Assembly (NCBI GenBank): GCA_020253895.1
Contig: JADDKG010000266.1
Span: forward strand, 1-5,505
From: Rubrobacter sp.
GTDB taxonomy: Bacteria > Actinomycetota > Rubrobacteria > Rubrobacterales > Rubrobacteraceae
Length of the DNA stretch: 5,505 bases
Direction: 5' to 3'
The translations under genes were made by a program, and so were the position numbers. Below, piece after piece: positions 1-5,469 of this stretch. Numbering within the stretch: position 1 is the stretch's first letter; the number at the start of each line of letters is the position of its first letter. Under the pieces are notes generated by a model that saw nothing but the letters and a program-made list of their open reading frames with translations, ran no database searches and was not told where the DNA came from.

Positions 1-13
1 CCATCTCCGGGGT

Positions 14-637
14 ATGGACGAGCTGGTCGACGTTCTGGACGCGCGGGGCAACGCCGCCGGGCTCGCGGTCCCCAAGGAGGAGGCCCACCGGCGGGGTCTC
101 TGGCACCGGTGCTTCCACTGCTGGATCTGCGGCAGGGACTCCTCCGGGAGGCCCTATCTGCTCCTCCAGCGCCGGGCGGCCGGCAAGGACACCTGGCCGG
201 GGTATCTGGACGTAACCGCCGCCGGGCATCTCAAGAGCGGTGAGGAGCCGCTCGACGGCTTGCGGGAGCTGGAGGAGGAGCTCGGTATCAGGCCGGACCC
301 CGCACGCCTGATCCCGCTCGGCACCCGCCGGATAGAGCAGGAGATCCCCCAGGGACGCGACCGCGAGCTTCACGAGGTTTTCCTCCTCGTGGATCACACG
401 CCACCCCACCGCTTCCGGCTGCGGCGGGAGGAGGTGGCTTCGCTCGTGGCGATCGGCCTCGACGAGGCGGAGCGGCTGCTGCAGGACGGGGAGGCGCGGG
501 CCGTCGAGTACGCAGGGGGCCGGGAGGTCCGCACCCGGGTGCGGACCGCGGAGCTCGTCCCGGACAAGGGGATCGGGGAGGTCGTCGCGGCGGCCCGGCG
601 GGCGCTGCGCGGGGAGAGGGTGGAAAGGATCTTCTAG
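14..637 (+). CDS. Nudix hydrolase (IPP-isomerase-like subgroup)
   Basis: This 207-residue protein is a predicted cytosolic Nudix hydrolase, a family that cleaves nucleoside diphosphates linked to another moiety using Mg2+ held by the Nudix-box glutamates. The box is at residues 71-92, with G71, E77, R84-E85, E88-E89 and G91 visible. The N-terminus (MDELVDVLD, then H25, G28, W30-H31) and the QRR...WPG stretch at 52-63 resemble the Nudix subgroup often labelled isopentenyl-diphosphate isomerase-like. However, the TNxxCxHP cysteine motif of true Idi is absent: the same place reads DVTAAGH. An isomerase call is therefore not supported, and the substrate cannot be told. The box has one residue fewer than the classical spacing. 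The ATG at 14 was chosen because the N-terminus fits the family and no in-frame start lies in the 13 bases before it; any ribosome-binding site or promoter is outside the window. The stop overlaps the stop of the convergent gene by 4 bases. Confidence 0.88.
   Translation: MDELVDVLDARGNAAGLAVPKEEAHRRGLWHRCFHCWICGRDSSGRPYLLLQRRAAGKDTWPGYLDVTAAGHLKSGEEPLDGLRELEEELGIRPDPARLIPLGTRRIEQEIPQGRDRELHEVFLLVDHTPPHRFRLRREEVASLVAIGLDEAERLLQDGEARAVEYAGGREVRTRVRTAELVPDKGIGEVVAAARRALRGERVERIF
526..547. repeat. Perfect 22-bp palindrome inside the Nudix gene
   Basis: Left arm GGTCCGCACCC runs straight into right arm GGGTGCGGACC with no spacer and no mismatch; the next outward pair (525/548) does not match. It covers codons 171-178 of the Nudix protein, where the peptide reads V-R-T-R-V-R-T, so part of the symmetry may come from a duplicated VRT. 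It could be a DNA-binding site, an mRNA hairpin or coincidence. Palindromes of 14 bp occur elsewhere here as expected for GC-rich DNA, but 22 bp stands out. Confidence 0.6.
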
Positions 638-1068
638 CCCTCCTCCCCGAGCTGCCTGAGGGCGAGGGAGGCCTTCCAGTCGGCGCTCCGCGCGTCCCGC
701 AGCGCGTACCCGGGGGCCTCCCGGTCATCCTCCAGGCCGGCCAGCACGCCCGCGGTCACCTCCCGGGCCTTGCGGGCGGCCTCAAGCGCCAGCCGGCGGC
801 CGTGGGGGGATAGATATCCGGCGTTGCAGGCGGCGAGGGTGGCGAGGTCCCCGCAGCGCAGCGCAGCCTCCAGCAGGGCGTCGAGTGAACTCTTCTCCGA
901 GGGGGGGAGGGAGGCGAGCGCCTCCAGCTGGCGCCCCAGGTCCTCCGCGAGATCCCGCGCCATCCCCAGCAGCTGTGGCCCGTCGCCCTCCCCGCAGGCC
1001 AGAAGGAGGCTCTTTGCGGCTGCAGGACCCGCCCGGAGCAGCTCCTCCGTCGTGAAGCGCTCGTCCAT
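634..1068 (-). CDS. Hypothetical small helical protein, family not recognised
   Basis: This 144-residue protein starts MDERFTTEELLRAG. I do not recognise the family. The sequence is Ala/Leu/Glu/Arg-rich and looks almost wholly alpha-helical and soluble, without a signal peptide or membrane segment. Three cysteines sit in short Cys-Gly/Cys-Asn contexts (ACGEG, RCGD, ACNAG), and a more distinctive block reads GYLSPHGRRLALEAARKAR, followed by RDARSADWKASLALRQL near the end. The pattern loosely recalls all-helical folds such as cyclodeaminase/cyclohydrolase domains, but no signature of that family is present. The ATG at 1068 is preferred because a good -10 (TAGAAT) lies 10 bases upstream of it. 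An in-frame antisense extension runs up to 1887 across nadE but would lie beyond this promoter. The gene is divergent from nadE and convergent with the Nudix gene, sharing CTAG at the stops. That it is real is likely from boundaries and promoter; its function is unknown. Confidence 0.68.
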   Translation of the reverse strand: MDERFTTEELLRAGPAAAKSLLLACGEGDGPQLLGMARDLAEDLGRQLEALASLPPSEKSSLDALLEAALRCGDLATLAACNAGYLSPHGRRLALEAARKAREVTAGVLAGLEDDREAPGYALRDARSADWKASLALRQLGEEG

Positions 1069-1078
1069 ACCGCACCGG

Positions 1079-1108
1079 ATTCTATCCCCCAAAGGAGCTT
1101 GCTGACAG
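1079..1108 (-). promoter_or_regulatory. Putative promoter of the 634-1068 gene
   Basis: Read on the minus strand, TAGAAT (1084-1079) matches the sigma-70 -10 consensus at 5 of 6 positions. CTGTCA (1108-1103) is a 4 of 6 match to TTGACA with an 18-base spacer. Only ten bases separate the -10 from the ATG at 1068, so transcription would begin about 2-4 bases before the start codon and no Shine-Dalgarno is possible: a near-leaderless message. The -35 occupies the same bases as the opposing nadE -35. Confidence 0.5.
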
Positions 1109-1130
1109 GGGTGCGGGCAGGGCTTATCAT
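1102..1130 (+). promoter_or_regulatory. Putative sigma-70-type promoter of nadE (leaderless)
   Basis: CTGACA (1102-1107) and TATCAT (1125-1130) each match consensus at 5 of 6 positions and are separated by exactly 17 bases. Seven bases follow the -10 before the ATG at 1138, which places the expected transcription start on or next to the A of that ATG. The message would be leaderless, as is common in Actinobacteria. This also argues against using the upstream TTG (1099), GTG (1111) or ATG (1129), which lie within the promoter itself. Confidence 0.68.
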
Positions 1131-1137
1131 GGGTGGT

Positions 1138-2871
1138 ATGAGGGTCGCTCTCGCCCAGATCAACACCACCGTCGGGGACATCTGGGGCAACGCCGAGAAG
1201 GTCTCCCGGACGCTCGAGCGCTCCCTCGAGGGAGGGGCGGAGCTCGTCGCCTTCCCCGAGCTGGCCATCACCGGCTACCCCCCGGAGGATCTCCTGCTGC
1301 GGCCGGGGTTTGTCCGCGACAACCTGGCGGCGCTGGAGGAGGTCGCCGCCCGGGTTCCTGAGGGGGTGGTGGCCGCGGTGGGCTTCGTGGACCTGGGGAC
1401 GGATTTGTACAACGCCTGCGCGGTCATCTCCGGCGGCCGGGTGCTGCACCGCTACCACAAGCGGTACCTCCCCAACTACGGCGTCTTCGACGAGAACCGG
1501 TACTTCAGGGAGGGCAAGGGTGCTCCGGTGCTGCGGCTCGACGGGACGCTCGCCGGGGTGAGCGTCTGCGAGGACATCTGGTACCCGGGCGGTCCGGCCC
1601 GGGAGCAGGCGCTCGCCGGGGCCAGCGTCCTGCTCAACATCTCCGCCTCCCCCTACCACCGGCGCAAGGGCGCCCTGCGGGAGAGGATGCTCGCGGTGCG
1701 CGCCTCGGACTACGGCTGCTACGTGCTCTTCTGCAACCTTGTCGGCGGGCAGGACGAGCTGGTCTTCGACGGGCACTCCCTCGTCTTCGACCCGGAGGGC
1801 CGGCTTCTGGCCCGCGCCCGTCAGTTCGAGGAGGACCTGCTCTTTGTAGACCTCTACCCGGAGGAGGCGCTCGTCCAGCGCCTGCACGAGTCCCGCCCGC
1901 GCAAGGAGGAGCTCGAAACGGAGCCCGAGGTGGTGGAGGTGCCCGGCTTCCGGGAGAGACGCGAGCCCGCCCGGTCCCAGGAGCCGCGGGCGGAGGAGCT
2001 CCTGCCCGAGGAGGGAGAGGTGCTTGAGGCCCTGGTGCTGGGCCTCAGGGACTACTTCCGCAAGAACGGCTTCTCGCGGGCGGTGCTCGGGCTCTCGGGG
2101 GGGATAGACTCATCGCTCACCGCGGCCATAGCGGCGCGCGCCCTCGGGCCTGAGAACGTCACCGGGGTGCTCATGCCCAGCCGCTACACCTCGGAGGCCT
2201 CCAACGCCGACGCCCGGGCGGTGGCCAAGAACCTCGGGATAGACGTCCGGGTCATCCCTATAGATCCCGTCTTCGACGCCTACCGCGAGACGCTCGGGGA
2301 GGTGTTCCGGGGGCTGCCCGAGGACGTCACCGAGGAGAACATCCAGGCCCGGATCCGGGGCAACATCGTGATGGCCCTCTCCAACAAGTTCGGCTGGATC
2401 GCGCTCTCCACCGGCAACAAGAGCGAGATGAGCGTCGGCTACTCTACCCTGTACGGCGACATGGCGGGAGGCTTCGCGGTGCTGAAGGACGTCCCCAAGA
2501 CGCTGGTCTACCGGGTGGCGCGCTACATAAACCGGGTGGAGGGGCGCGAGGTGATCCCCGATTCGGTGCTGACCAAGGAGCCCTCGGCGGAGCTGAGGCC
2601 CGGGCAGCGGGACGTCGACTCCCTGCCGCCCTACGAGGTGCTGGATCCCATCCTCGAAGCGTACATCGAGGACGACAAGGGGGTGGGGGAGATCGTGGCG
2701 ATGGGCTTTGCGGAAGAGGACGTCCGGCGGGTGGTGCGGATGGTGGACCGCGCTGAGTACAAGCGCCGCCAGGCCCCGGTGGGGATAAAGGTCACCACCC
2801 GGGCCTTCGGGCGCGACCGCAGGATGCCGATCACGAACCGCTACTCGGAAGGGCGGCCCAAGGTCAGGTGA
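1138..2871 (+). CDS. nadE: Glutamine-dependent NAD+ synthetase
   Basis: This 577-residue cytosolic enzyme catalyses the last step of NAD+ biosynthesis: ATP-dependent amidation of nicotinic acid adenine dinucleotide (NaAD), with ammonia released from glutamine. Residues 1 to about 250 form a nitrilase-type glutaminase domain whose Glu-Lys-Cys triad is seen as E41 (FPELAITGYPPEDL), K108 (YHKRYLPNYGVFDE) and C144 (VSVCEDIWYPGG). A charged linker at about 250-290 leads to the synthetase domain, with the PP-loop SGGIDSS at 320-326 and the STGNKSEMSVGYSTLYGDMAGG block at about 424-445 typical of NadE. The length matches the compact bacterial two-domain form rather than the roughly 680-residue mycobacterial enzyme. 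The ATG at 1138 is chosen because MRVALAQ is the usual N-terminus and the promoter places the transcript start there; no Shine-Dalgarno is suitably placed for it. All key residues are intact. The last 8 bases overlap the end of the convergent permease gene. Confidence 0.97.
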   Translation: MRVALAQINTTVGDIWGNAEKVSRTLERSLEGGAELVAFPELAITGYPPEDLLLRPGFVRDNLAALEEVAARVPEGVVAAVGFVDLGTDLYNACAVISGGRVLHRYHKRYLPNYGVFDENRYFREGKGAPVLRLDGTLAGVSVCEDIWYPGGPAREQALAGASVLLNISASPYHRRKGALRERMLAVRASDYGCYVLFCNLVGGQDELVFDGHSLVFDPEGRLLARARQFEEDLLFVDLYPEEALVQRLHESRPRKEELETEPEVVEVPGFRERREPARSQEPRAEELLPEEGEVLEALVLGLRDYFRKNGFSRAVLGLSGGIDSSLTAAIAARALGPENVTGVLMPSRYTSEASNADARAVAKNLGIDVRVIPIDPVFDAYRETLGEVFRGLPEDVTEENIQARIRGNIVMALSNKFGWIALSTGNKSEMSVGYSTLYGDMAGGFAVLKDVPKTLVYRVARYINRVEGREVIPDSVLTKEPSAELRPGQRDVDSLPPYEVLDPILEAYIEDDKGVGEIVAMGFAEEDVRRVVRMVDRAEYKRRQAPVGIKVTTRAFGRDRRMPITNRYSEGRPKVR

Positions 2872-3718
2872 CGTCGCGTCCGCGGAAGGAGAGCGCCGCG
2901 ACCACGACGAAGACCACCGTGTACGCGGCGAGCGTCGCCGCCGCGCGCTCCGGTTCGACGAGCGGCTCCGGGACCCCGAAGCCCTGCGGCGCCGAGCCGA
3001 AGTAGCTGCCCAGCGAGGCGGTGTTCTCGCCGAGGAGGAAGCTCCGGAAGGTCTCGTAGGCGTCGTTCTCGACGGGCAGGAGGGTGAGCGTGCTCTCCAC
3101 CGCGAGCGACCACGCGAGCCCGAGACCGATGGCGAGCGCGGTGCCCCGGAAGAGGGTGGCGAGCGCGAAGCCTAGGTAGGCCCAGACCGCGAGGATGAGG
3201 AAGCCCATCCCGACCGCCCGCGCGAAGTCTTCGAGGGGCGGCCATTTTACGGCGGCGTCCTCGAGGAGGGCTACGGCGTAGCTGCCCGCCGCCCCCGCCG
3301 CAAGCCCGAGCAGGACGAAGAGAAGCAGGAAGACCGCGAGCGCGAGCATCTTACCCAGGAGGAAGGCGAGCCTCCCGGGCCTCTGGGTGAGGGCCGTCTT
3401 CAGGGTCCCCCAGCCGTACTCGCTGCCCGCGGCGAGGGCGCCGAGGATCAGGGCGATCGCCCCACCGGTGCCGAAGGTGCCGTTGACGAAGAGGTTCTCA
3501 AGCAGGTTCTCGGGCAGCAGGCCGCGCCGGAGCTGCTCTCCCAGCGCCTCCTGTTGCGCCCGCTGGTCCTCCGGCAGGCCCCCGGTTGGGAACGAGGAGA
3601 TCAGGTAGAAGAACAGGTAGCCGAAGACGAGGACGACCGCGAGCCAGACCAGCGCAAGCACCCACGTCGCCGGGCGCTTCCTGAGCTTCAAGAGCTCGGC
3701 GGAGAGGCTGGCAAGCAT
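2864..3718 (-). CDS. ABC-2 type transporter membrane subunit
   Basis: This 284-residue integral membrane protein should form the channel of an ABC exporter, paired with the ATPase encoded just upstream. The N-terminus (MLASLSAELLKLRKRPATW) is the usual short cytosolic lead of this family before the first membrane span. Hydrophobic segments are visible at about 17-41, 82-98, 119-148, 168-189, 192-213 and 258-277, giving six likely spans. A larger extracytoplasmic loop lies at about 42-80. The EYGWGT motif at 100-105, followed by LKTALTQRPGR, is typical of BcrB/NosY-like ABC-2 permeases. The ATG at 3718 overlaps the ATPase stop as TGATG and has AGGAGGGG (3734-3727) 8 bases upstream, so the two genes are translationally coupled. 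The 3' end runs 8 bases into nadE, with no visible terminator between them. The substrate is unknown; a peptide antibiotic, drug or lipid are all plausible. Confidence 0.88.
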   Translation of the reverse strand: MLASLSAELLKLRKRPATWVLALVWLAVVLVFGYLFFYLISSFPTGGLPEDQRAQQEALGEQLRRGLLPENLLENLFVNGTFGTGGAIALILGALAAGSEYGWGTLKTALTQRPGRLAFLLGKMLALAVFLLLFVLLGLAAGAAGSYAVALLEDAAVKWPPLEDFARAVGMGFLILAVWAYLGFALATLFRGTALAIGLGLAWSLAVESTLTLLPVENDAYETFRSFLLGENTASLGSYFGSAPQGFGVPEPLVEPERAAATLAAYTVVFVVVAALSFRGRDVT

Positions 3719-4623
3719 CAGACCGTCCCCTCCTCGCCGGTGAGCTCTAAAAAGACCTCCTCGAGCGACCGCTCCGCCGGACGCAGCTCGCTCACCTCCA
3801 GCCCCGCCGAGACGAGCTTGCGGTTTATCTCGGCGGCACGGTCCGGATCGGTTGAGAGGCGGAGGAGGCCGTCCGTCACCTCCACCTCCTCGACGCCCGA
3901 GATCCTGCGGGCTATCTCGGCGGCCTCGCGTAGCGGCTCGGCCCGCACCAGCAGGCCGGTCCTCTCGCGCAGCTCGGCAACCGTGCCCTCGGCCACGAGG
4001 CGACCCCCGCGGATCACGCCCACCCGGTCGCAGACCTGCTCGACCTCCCCGAGCAGGTGGCTGGAGAGGAGCACGGTCCTCTCGCCCCGTCCGAGGCGCT
4101 TTATGAGCTCGCGCATGTCGGCCATCCCCTTCGGGTCTAGCCCGTTTGTGGGCTCGTCCAGGATGAGGAGCTCCGGGTCCTTGAGCAGGGCGGCGGCGAC
4201 CCCGAGGCGCTGCTTCATCCCGAGCGAGTACTTCTTGAACCTGTCCTTCGCCCTCTCCGAGAGCTCGACCGTCCGGAGCGCCTCCTCGACCCGCTCGCGT
4301 CCCACCCCGGCGTAGCGGGCCATCATCCTCAGGTTGTCGCGCCCGGAGAGGTAGGGGTAGAAGGCCGGGGACTCCACCAGCGCGCCCACCCCTTCGAGGC
4401 TCGCCGCGGAGCCGGGCTCCTCGCCGAGCACGCGCGCCGTGCCCGCGGTGGGCCGGACGAGGCCCAGGAGCATCCTGAGCGTGGTGGTCTTGCCTGCGCC
4501 GTTTGGTCCGAGGAAGCCGTAGACCTCGCCGCGCCTGACGGTGAGGTTGAGGTTCTCTACGGCGGTCACGCTCCCGTAGCGCTTGGTCAGGCCGCGGGTC
4601 TCTACCGGGGGTGCCTGGTTCAT
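3718..4623 (-). CDS. ABC transporter ATP-binding protein, BcrA/drug-export type
   Basis: This 301-residue cytosolic ATPase would power the permease encoded immediately downstream. Seen in order are Walker A GPNGAGKTT (39-47), a Q-loop region where VESPAFYPYLSGRDNL (83-98) carries Glu in the usual Gln position as in bacitracin-type BcrA proteins, the signature YSLGMKQRLG (132-141) in place of LSGGQ, Walker B LLILDEP (152-158), the D-loop GLDP (161-164) and the switch histidine SSH (187-189). The C-terminal 80 residues end in RSLEEVFLELT, the usual tail of this exporter class. The start at 4623 (MNQAPPVETRGLTKRYG) is preferred over an in-frame ATG at 4662 for two reasons: GGAGAGGG (4637-4630) sits 6 bases upstream of it, and the 4662 ATG lies only two bases after a -10 element and so before the expected transcript start. 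The homologues' roles include bacitracin or lantibiotic resistance, but the substrate here is undetermined. Confidence 0.93.
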   Translation of the reverse strand: MNQAPPVETRGLTKRYGSVTAVENLNLTVRRGEVYGFLGPNGAGKTTTLRMLLGLVRPTAGTARVLGEEPGSAASLEGVGALVESPAFYPYLSGRDNLRMMARYAGVGRERVEEALRTVELSERAKDRFKKYSLGMKQRLGVAAALLKDPELLILDEPTNGLDPKGMADMRELIKRLGRGERTVLLSSHLLGEVEQVCDRVGVIRGGRLVAEGTVAELRERTGLLVRAEPLREAAEIARRISGVEEVEVTDGLLRLSTDPDRAAEINRKLVSAGLEVSELRPAERSLEEVFLELTGEEGTV

Positions 4624-4664
4624 GCTGATCCCTCTCCGCTCTCCTGCGGTGGTTTCCAGCATAG

Positions 4665-4695
4665 ACTATACAGCCTGCCCCTGCGTAAAGGTAAA
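4665..4695 (-). promoter_or_regulatory. Putative promoter of the ABC exporter operon, with GTAAAG direct repeat
   Basis: On the minus strand TATAGT (4670-4665) is a 5 of 6 match to the -10 consensus. Upstream, TTTACC (4695-4690) is a 4 of 6 match to -35 with a long 19-base spacer, so the -35 is weak. It lies in a tandem repeat, GTAAAG twice on the plus strand (4685-4696), which could be an activator site. Transcription would start near 4658, giving a leader of about 35 bases that contains the Shine-Dalgarno for the 4623 start. The rest of the 102-base gap (4624-4725) shows no convincing terminator for the gene upstream. Confidence 0.42.
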
Positions 4696-4725
4696 GCGTC
4701 CGCTCGCCTTGGGTGCGGGCTCTCT

Positions 4726-5262
4726 CTAGAAAAGGGTAATCAGGGGGTAGAGCTGGAGTACGGCCAGCGGCGCGACGGCGAGCGCGGCCCTCGCCGGCGG
4801 CATCCCGTGCAGCTCCCGGAGGCCGACAAAGAGCAGGTAGAGCCCGTAGAGGGCCGCGGCGTACCCCGCCACCGGCACCCAGGAGAGGAGCGAGGCCGCC
4901 GACGAGTAGGCGTAGGCCTTGAAGGTGGCGTTGAAGCCCGCGTGTCGCCCGCGGGCGAAGACGAGGACCAGGAGGTGGCAGACGCCGGCACCGACGTAGA
5001 TGGCGAGCAGCAGGAGGAGCAGCACGACGAGCGCCACGAAGAGGCCGAGCAGCGCCCCGGCCACCACCCCGGTCTCCGCGAGCCAGCCGCTCGGCACGCC
5101 GGGAACGGTGCCCCCGTCGCGCGGGCCGAGCGGGTCGTAGGGGGCGAGCAGCGCCCCGAGCGGGGCGGAGATCGCCGAGCAGACCAGGGCGAAGACCAGC
5201 GGCGGCGCGAACCCTCCCCGCGCGTCCACGGAGCGGAAGTAATCCCGCGGACGCACCAGCAC
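4726..5262 (-). CDS. Yip1-domain-like integral membrane protein
   Basis: From the first canonical start (GTG at 5262) the product is 178 residues, very hydrophobic, with likely spans at about 20-40, 64-83, 84-103, 120-147 and 155-175. The pattern resembles bacterial YIP1-family proteins: LVRPRDYF before the first span, then a Gly/Asn-containing FNATFKAYAYSSAASLLSWVP block, then LYGLYLLFVGLRELHGMPPARA before the last span. The role of these proteins in bacteria is poorly known, and a catalytic function is not suggested. The true N-terminus is probably about 30 residues longer. The frame stays open to a TAG at 5400-5398, the upstream residues include EFTLSSPVRSFARTAVQ, typical of the family's lead-in helix, and a strong AGGAGGT (5365-5359) lies 6 bases before a GTC codon at 5352. 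No ATG, GTG or TTG exists in frame between 5398 and 5262, and the 5262 GTG has no Shine-Dalgarno. The gene ends 102 bases before the ABC ATPase. Confidence 0.68.
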   Translation of the reverse strand: MLVRPRDYFRSVDARGGFAPPLVFALVCSAISAPLGALLAPYDPLGPRDGGTVPGVPSGWLAETGVVAGALLGLFVALVVLLLLLLAIYVGAGVCHLLVLVFARGRHAGFNATFKAYAYSSAASLLSWVPVAGYAAALYGLYLLFVGLRELHGMPPARAALAVAPLAVLQLYPLITLF

Positions 5263-5358
5263 CTGGACGGCGGTTCTCGCGAAGCTGCGGACGGGGGAGG
5301 AGAGGGTGAACTCTCCCGCTCCTCCGGCGCCCTTTGGGGCTTCCTCCGGGACGGCGCG

Positions 5359-5365
5359 ACCTCCT
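5359..5365 (-). promoter_or_regulatory. Strong Shine-Dalgarno with no canonical start codon after it
   Basis: AGGAGGT on the minus strand is a near-perfect Shine-Dalgarno. Six bases later comes GTC (5352-5350), in frame with the Yip1-like protein and followed by codons for PEEAPKGAGGAGEF. No ATG, GTG or TTG occurs at a usable distance in any frame. The site therefore suggests that translation begins at GTC or that a GTG has been altered or misread. Confidence 0.5.
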
Positions 5366-5393
5366 CTCGACCTCTGGGTGGACCCTGCGGCAA

Positions 5394-5433
5394 GAGTCTA
5401 CCCGTGCACGGCCCGCCGCGCACGGGTAGACTC
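5394..5433. repeat. Perfect inverted repeat between divergent genes
   Basis: Arms GAGTCTACCCGTGC (5394-5407) and GCACGGGTAGACTC (5420-5433) are perfect 14-bp inverted copies around a 12-base centre. After one A/C mismatch the centre can add three more pairs (CGG with CCG) and a 4-base loop. Neither strand has a T-run after the stem, so it is not a classical intrinsic terminator. It lies in the 117-base region between the Yip1-like gene and the divergent reductase. Each arm read outward contains TAGACT, a 4 of 6 match to a -10 for the gene on that side, but no matching -35 is seen. An operator is the simplest reading; an mRNA hairpin in either leader is the alternative. Confidence 0.72.
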
Positions 5434-5457
5434 AGGGAAGGGCTGGCACGTGACCGG

Positions 5458-5464
5458 AAGGAGG
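5458..5464 (+). promoter_or_regulatory. Ribosome binding site of the partial reductase gene
   Basis: AAGGAGG ends five bases before the GTG at 5470 and fixes that codon as the start of the plus-strand gene leaving the window. Confidence 0.65.
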
Positions 5465-5469
5465 GGAGG

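Noticed and set aside
14..637. Annotating the Nudix protein as isopentenyl-diphosphate isomerase (idi).
   Set aside because: The catalytic TNxxCxHP motif of Idi is replaced by DVTAAGH, so only a Nudix hydrolase call is justified.
1099..1137. Upstream nadE starts TTG 1099, GTG 1111 and ATG 1129, with AAAGGAG at 1091-1097.
   Set aside because: They lie within the promoter, the AAAGGAG is one base from the TTG and 13 bases from the GTG, and MRVALAQ from 1138 is the usual family N-terminus.
1211..1234. Adjacent palindromes of 10 and 14 bp (CGCTCGAGCG and CTCCCTCGAGGGAG) early in nadE.
   Set aside because: Palindromes of this length are expected about once or more per window at this GC content, and they fall in ordinary codons for Leu-Glu-Arg-Ser.
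634..1887. A 417-residue open frame on the minus strand that extends the 634-1068 gene across the first third of nadE.
   Set aside because: Everything beyond 1068 is antisense to the clearly real glutaminase domain of nadE and lies upstream of the promoter found at 1079-1108. Long open antisense frames are expected at this GC content.
2097..2103. Run of seven G in the nadE PP-loop codons, considered as a slippage or frameshift site.
   Set aside because: The frame is intact across it, the run simply encodes Ser-Gly-Gly of the motif, and a similar run occurs at 901-907; no sign of a programmed frameshift.
4624..4662. In-frame ATG at 4662 that would add 13 residues to the ABC ATPase.
   Set aside because: It sits two bases after the -10 TATAGT, before the expected transcript start, while ATG 4623 has a good Shine-Dalgarno and a normal family N-terminus.
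4945..4958. 14-bp palindrome TCGCCCGCGGGCGA within the Yip1-like gene.
   Set aside because: About one such palindrome is expected by chance in a window of this size and composition.
4740..5423. A 227-residue open frame on the minus strand overlapping the Yip1-like gene in another frame.
   Set aside because: Its translation is Arg/Ser/Pro-rich low complexity typical of a shifted GC-rich frame, whereas the overlapping frame encodes coherent membrane spans.
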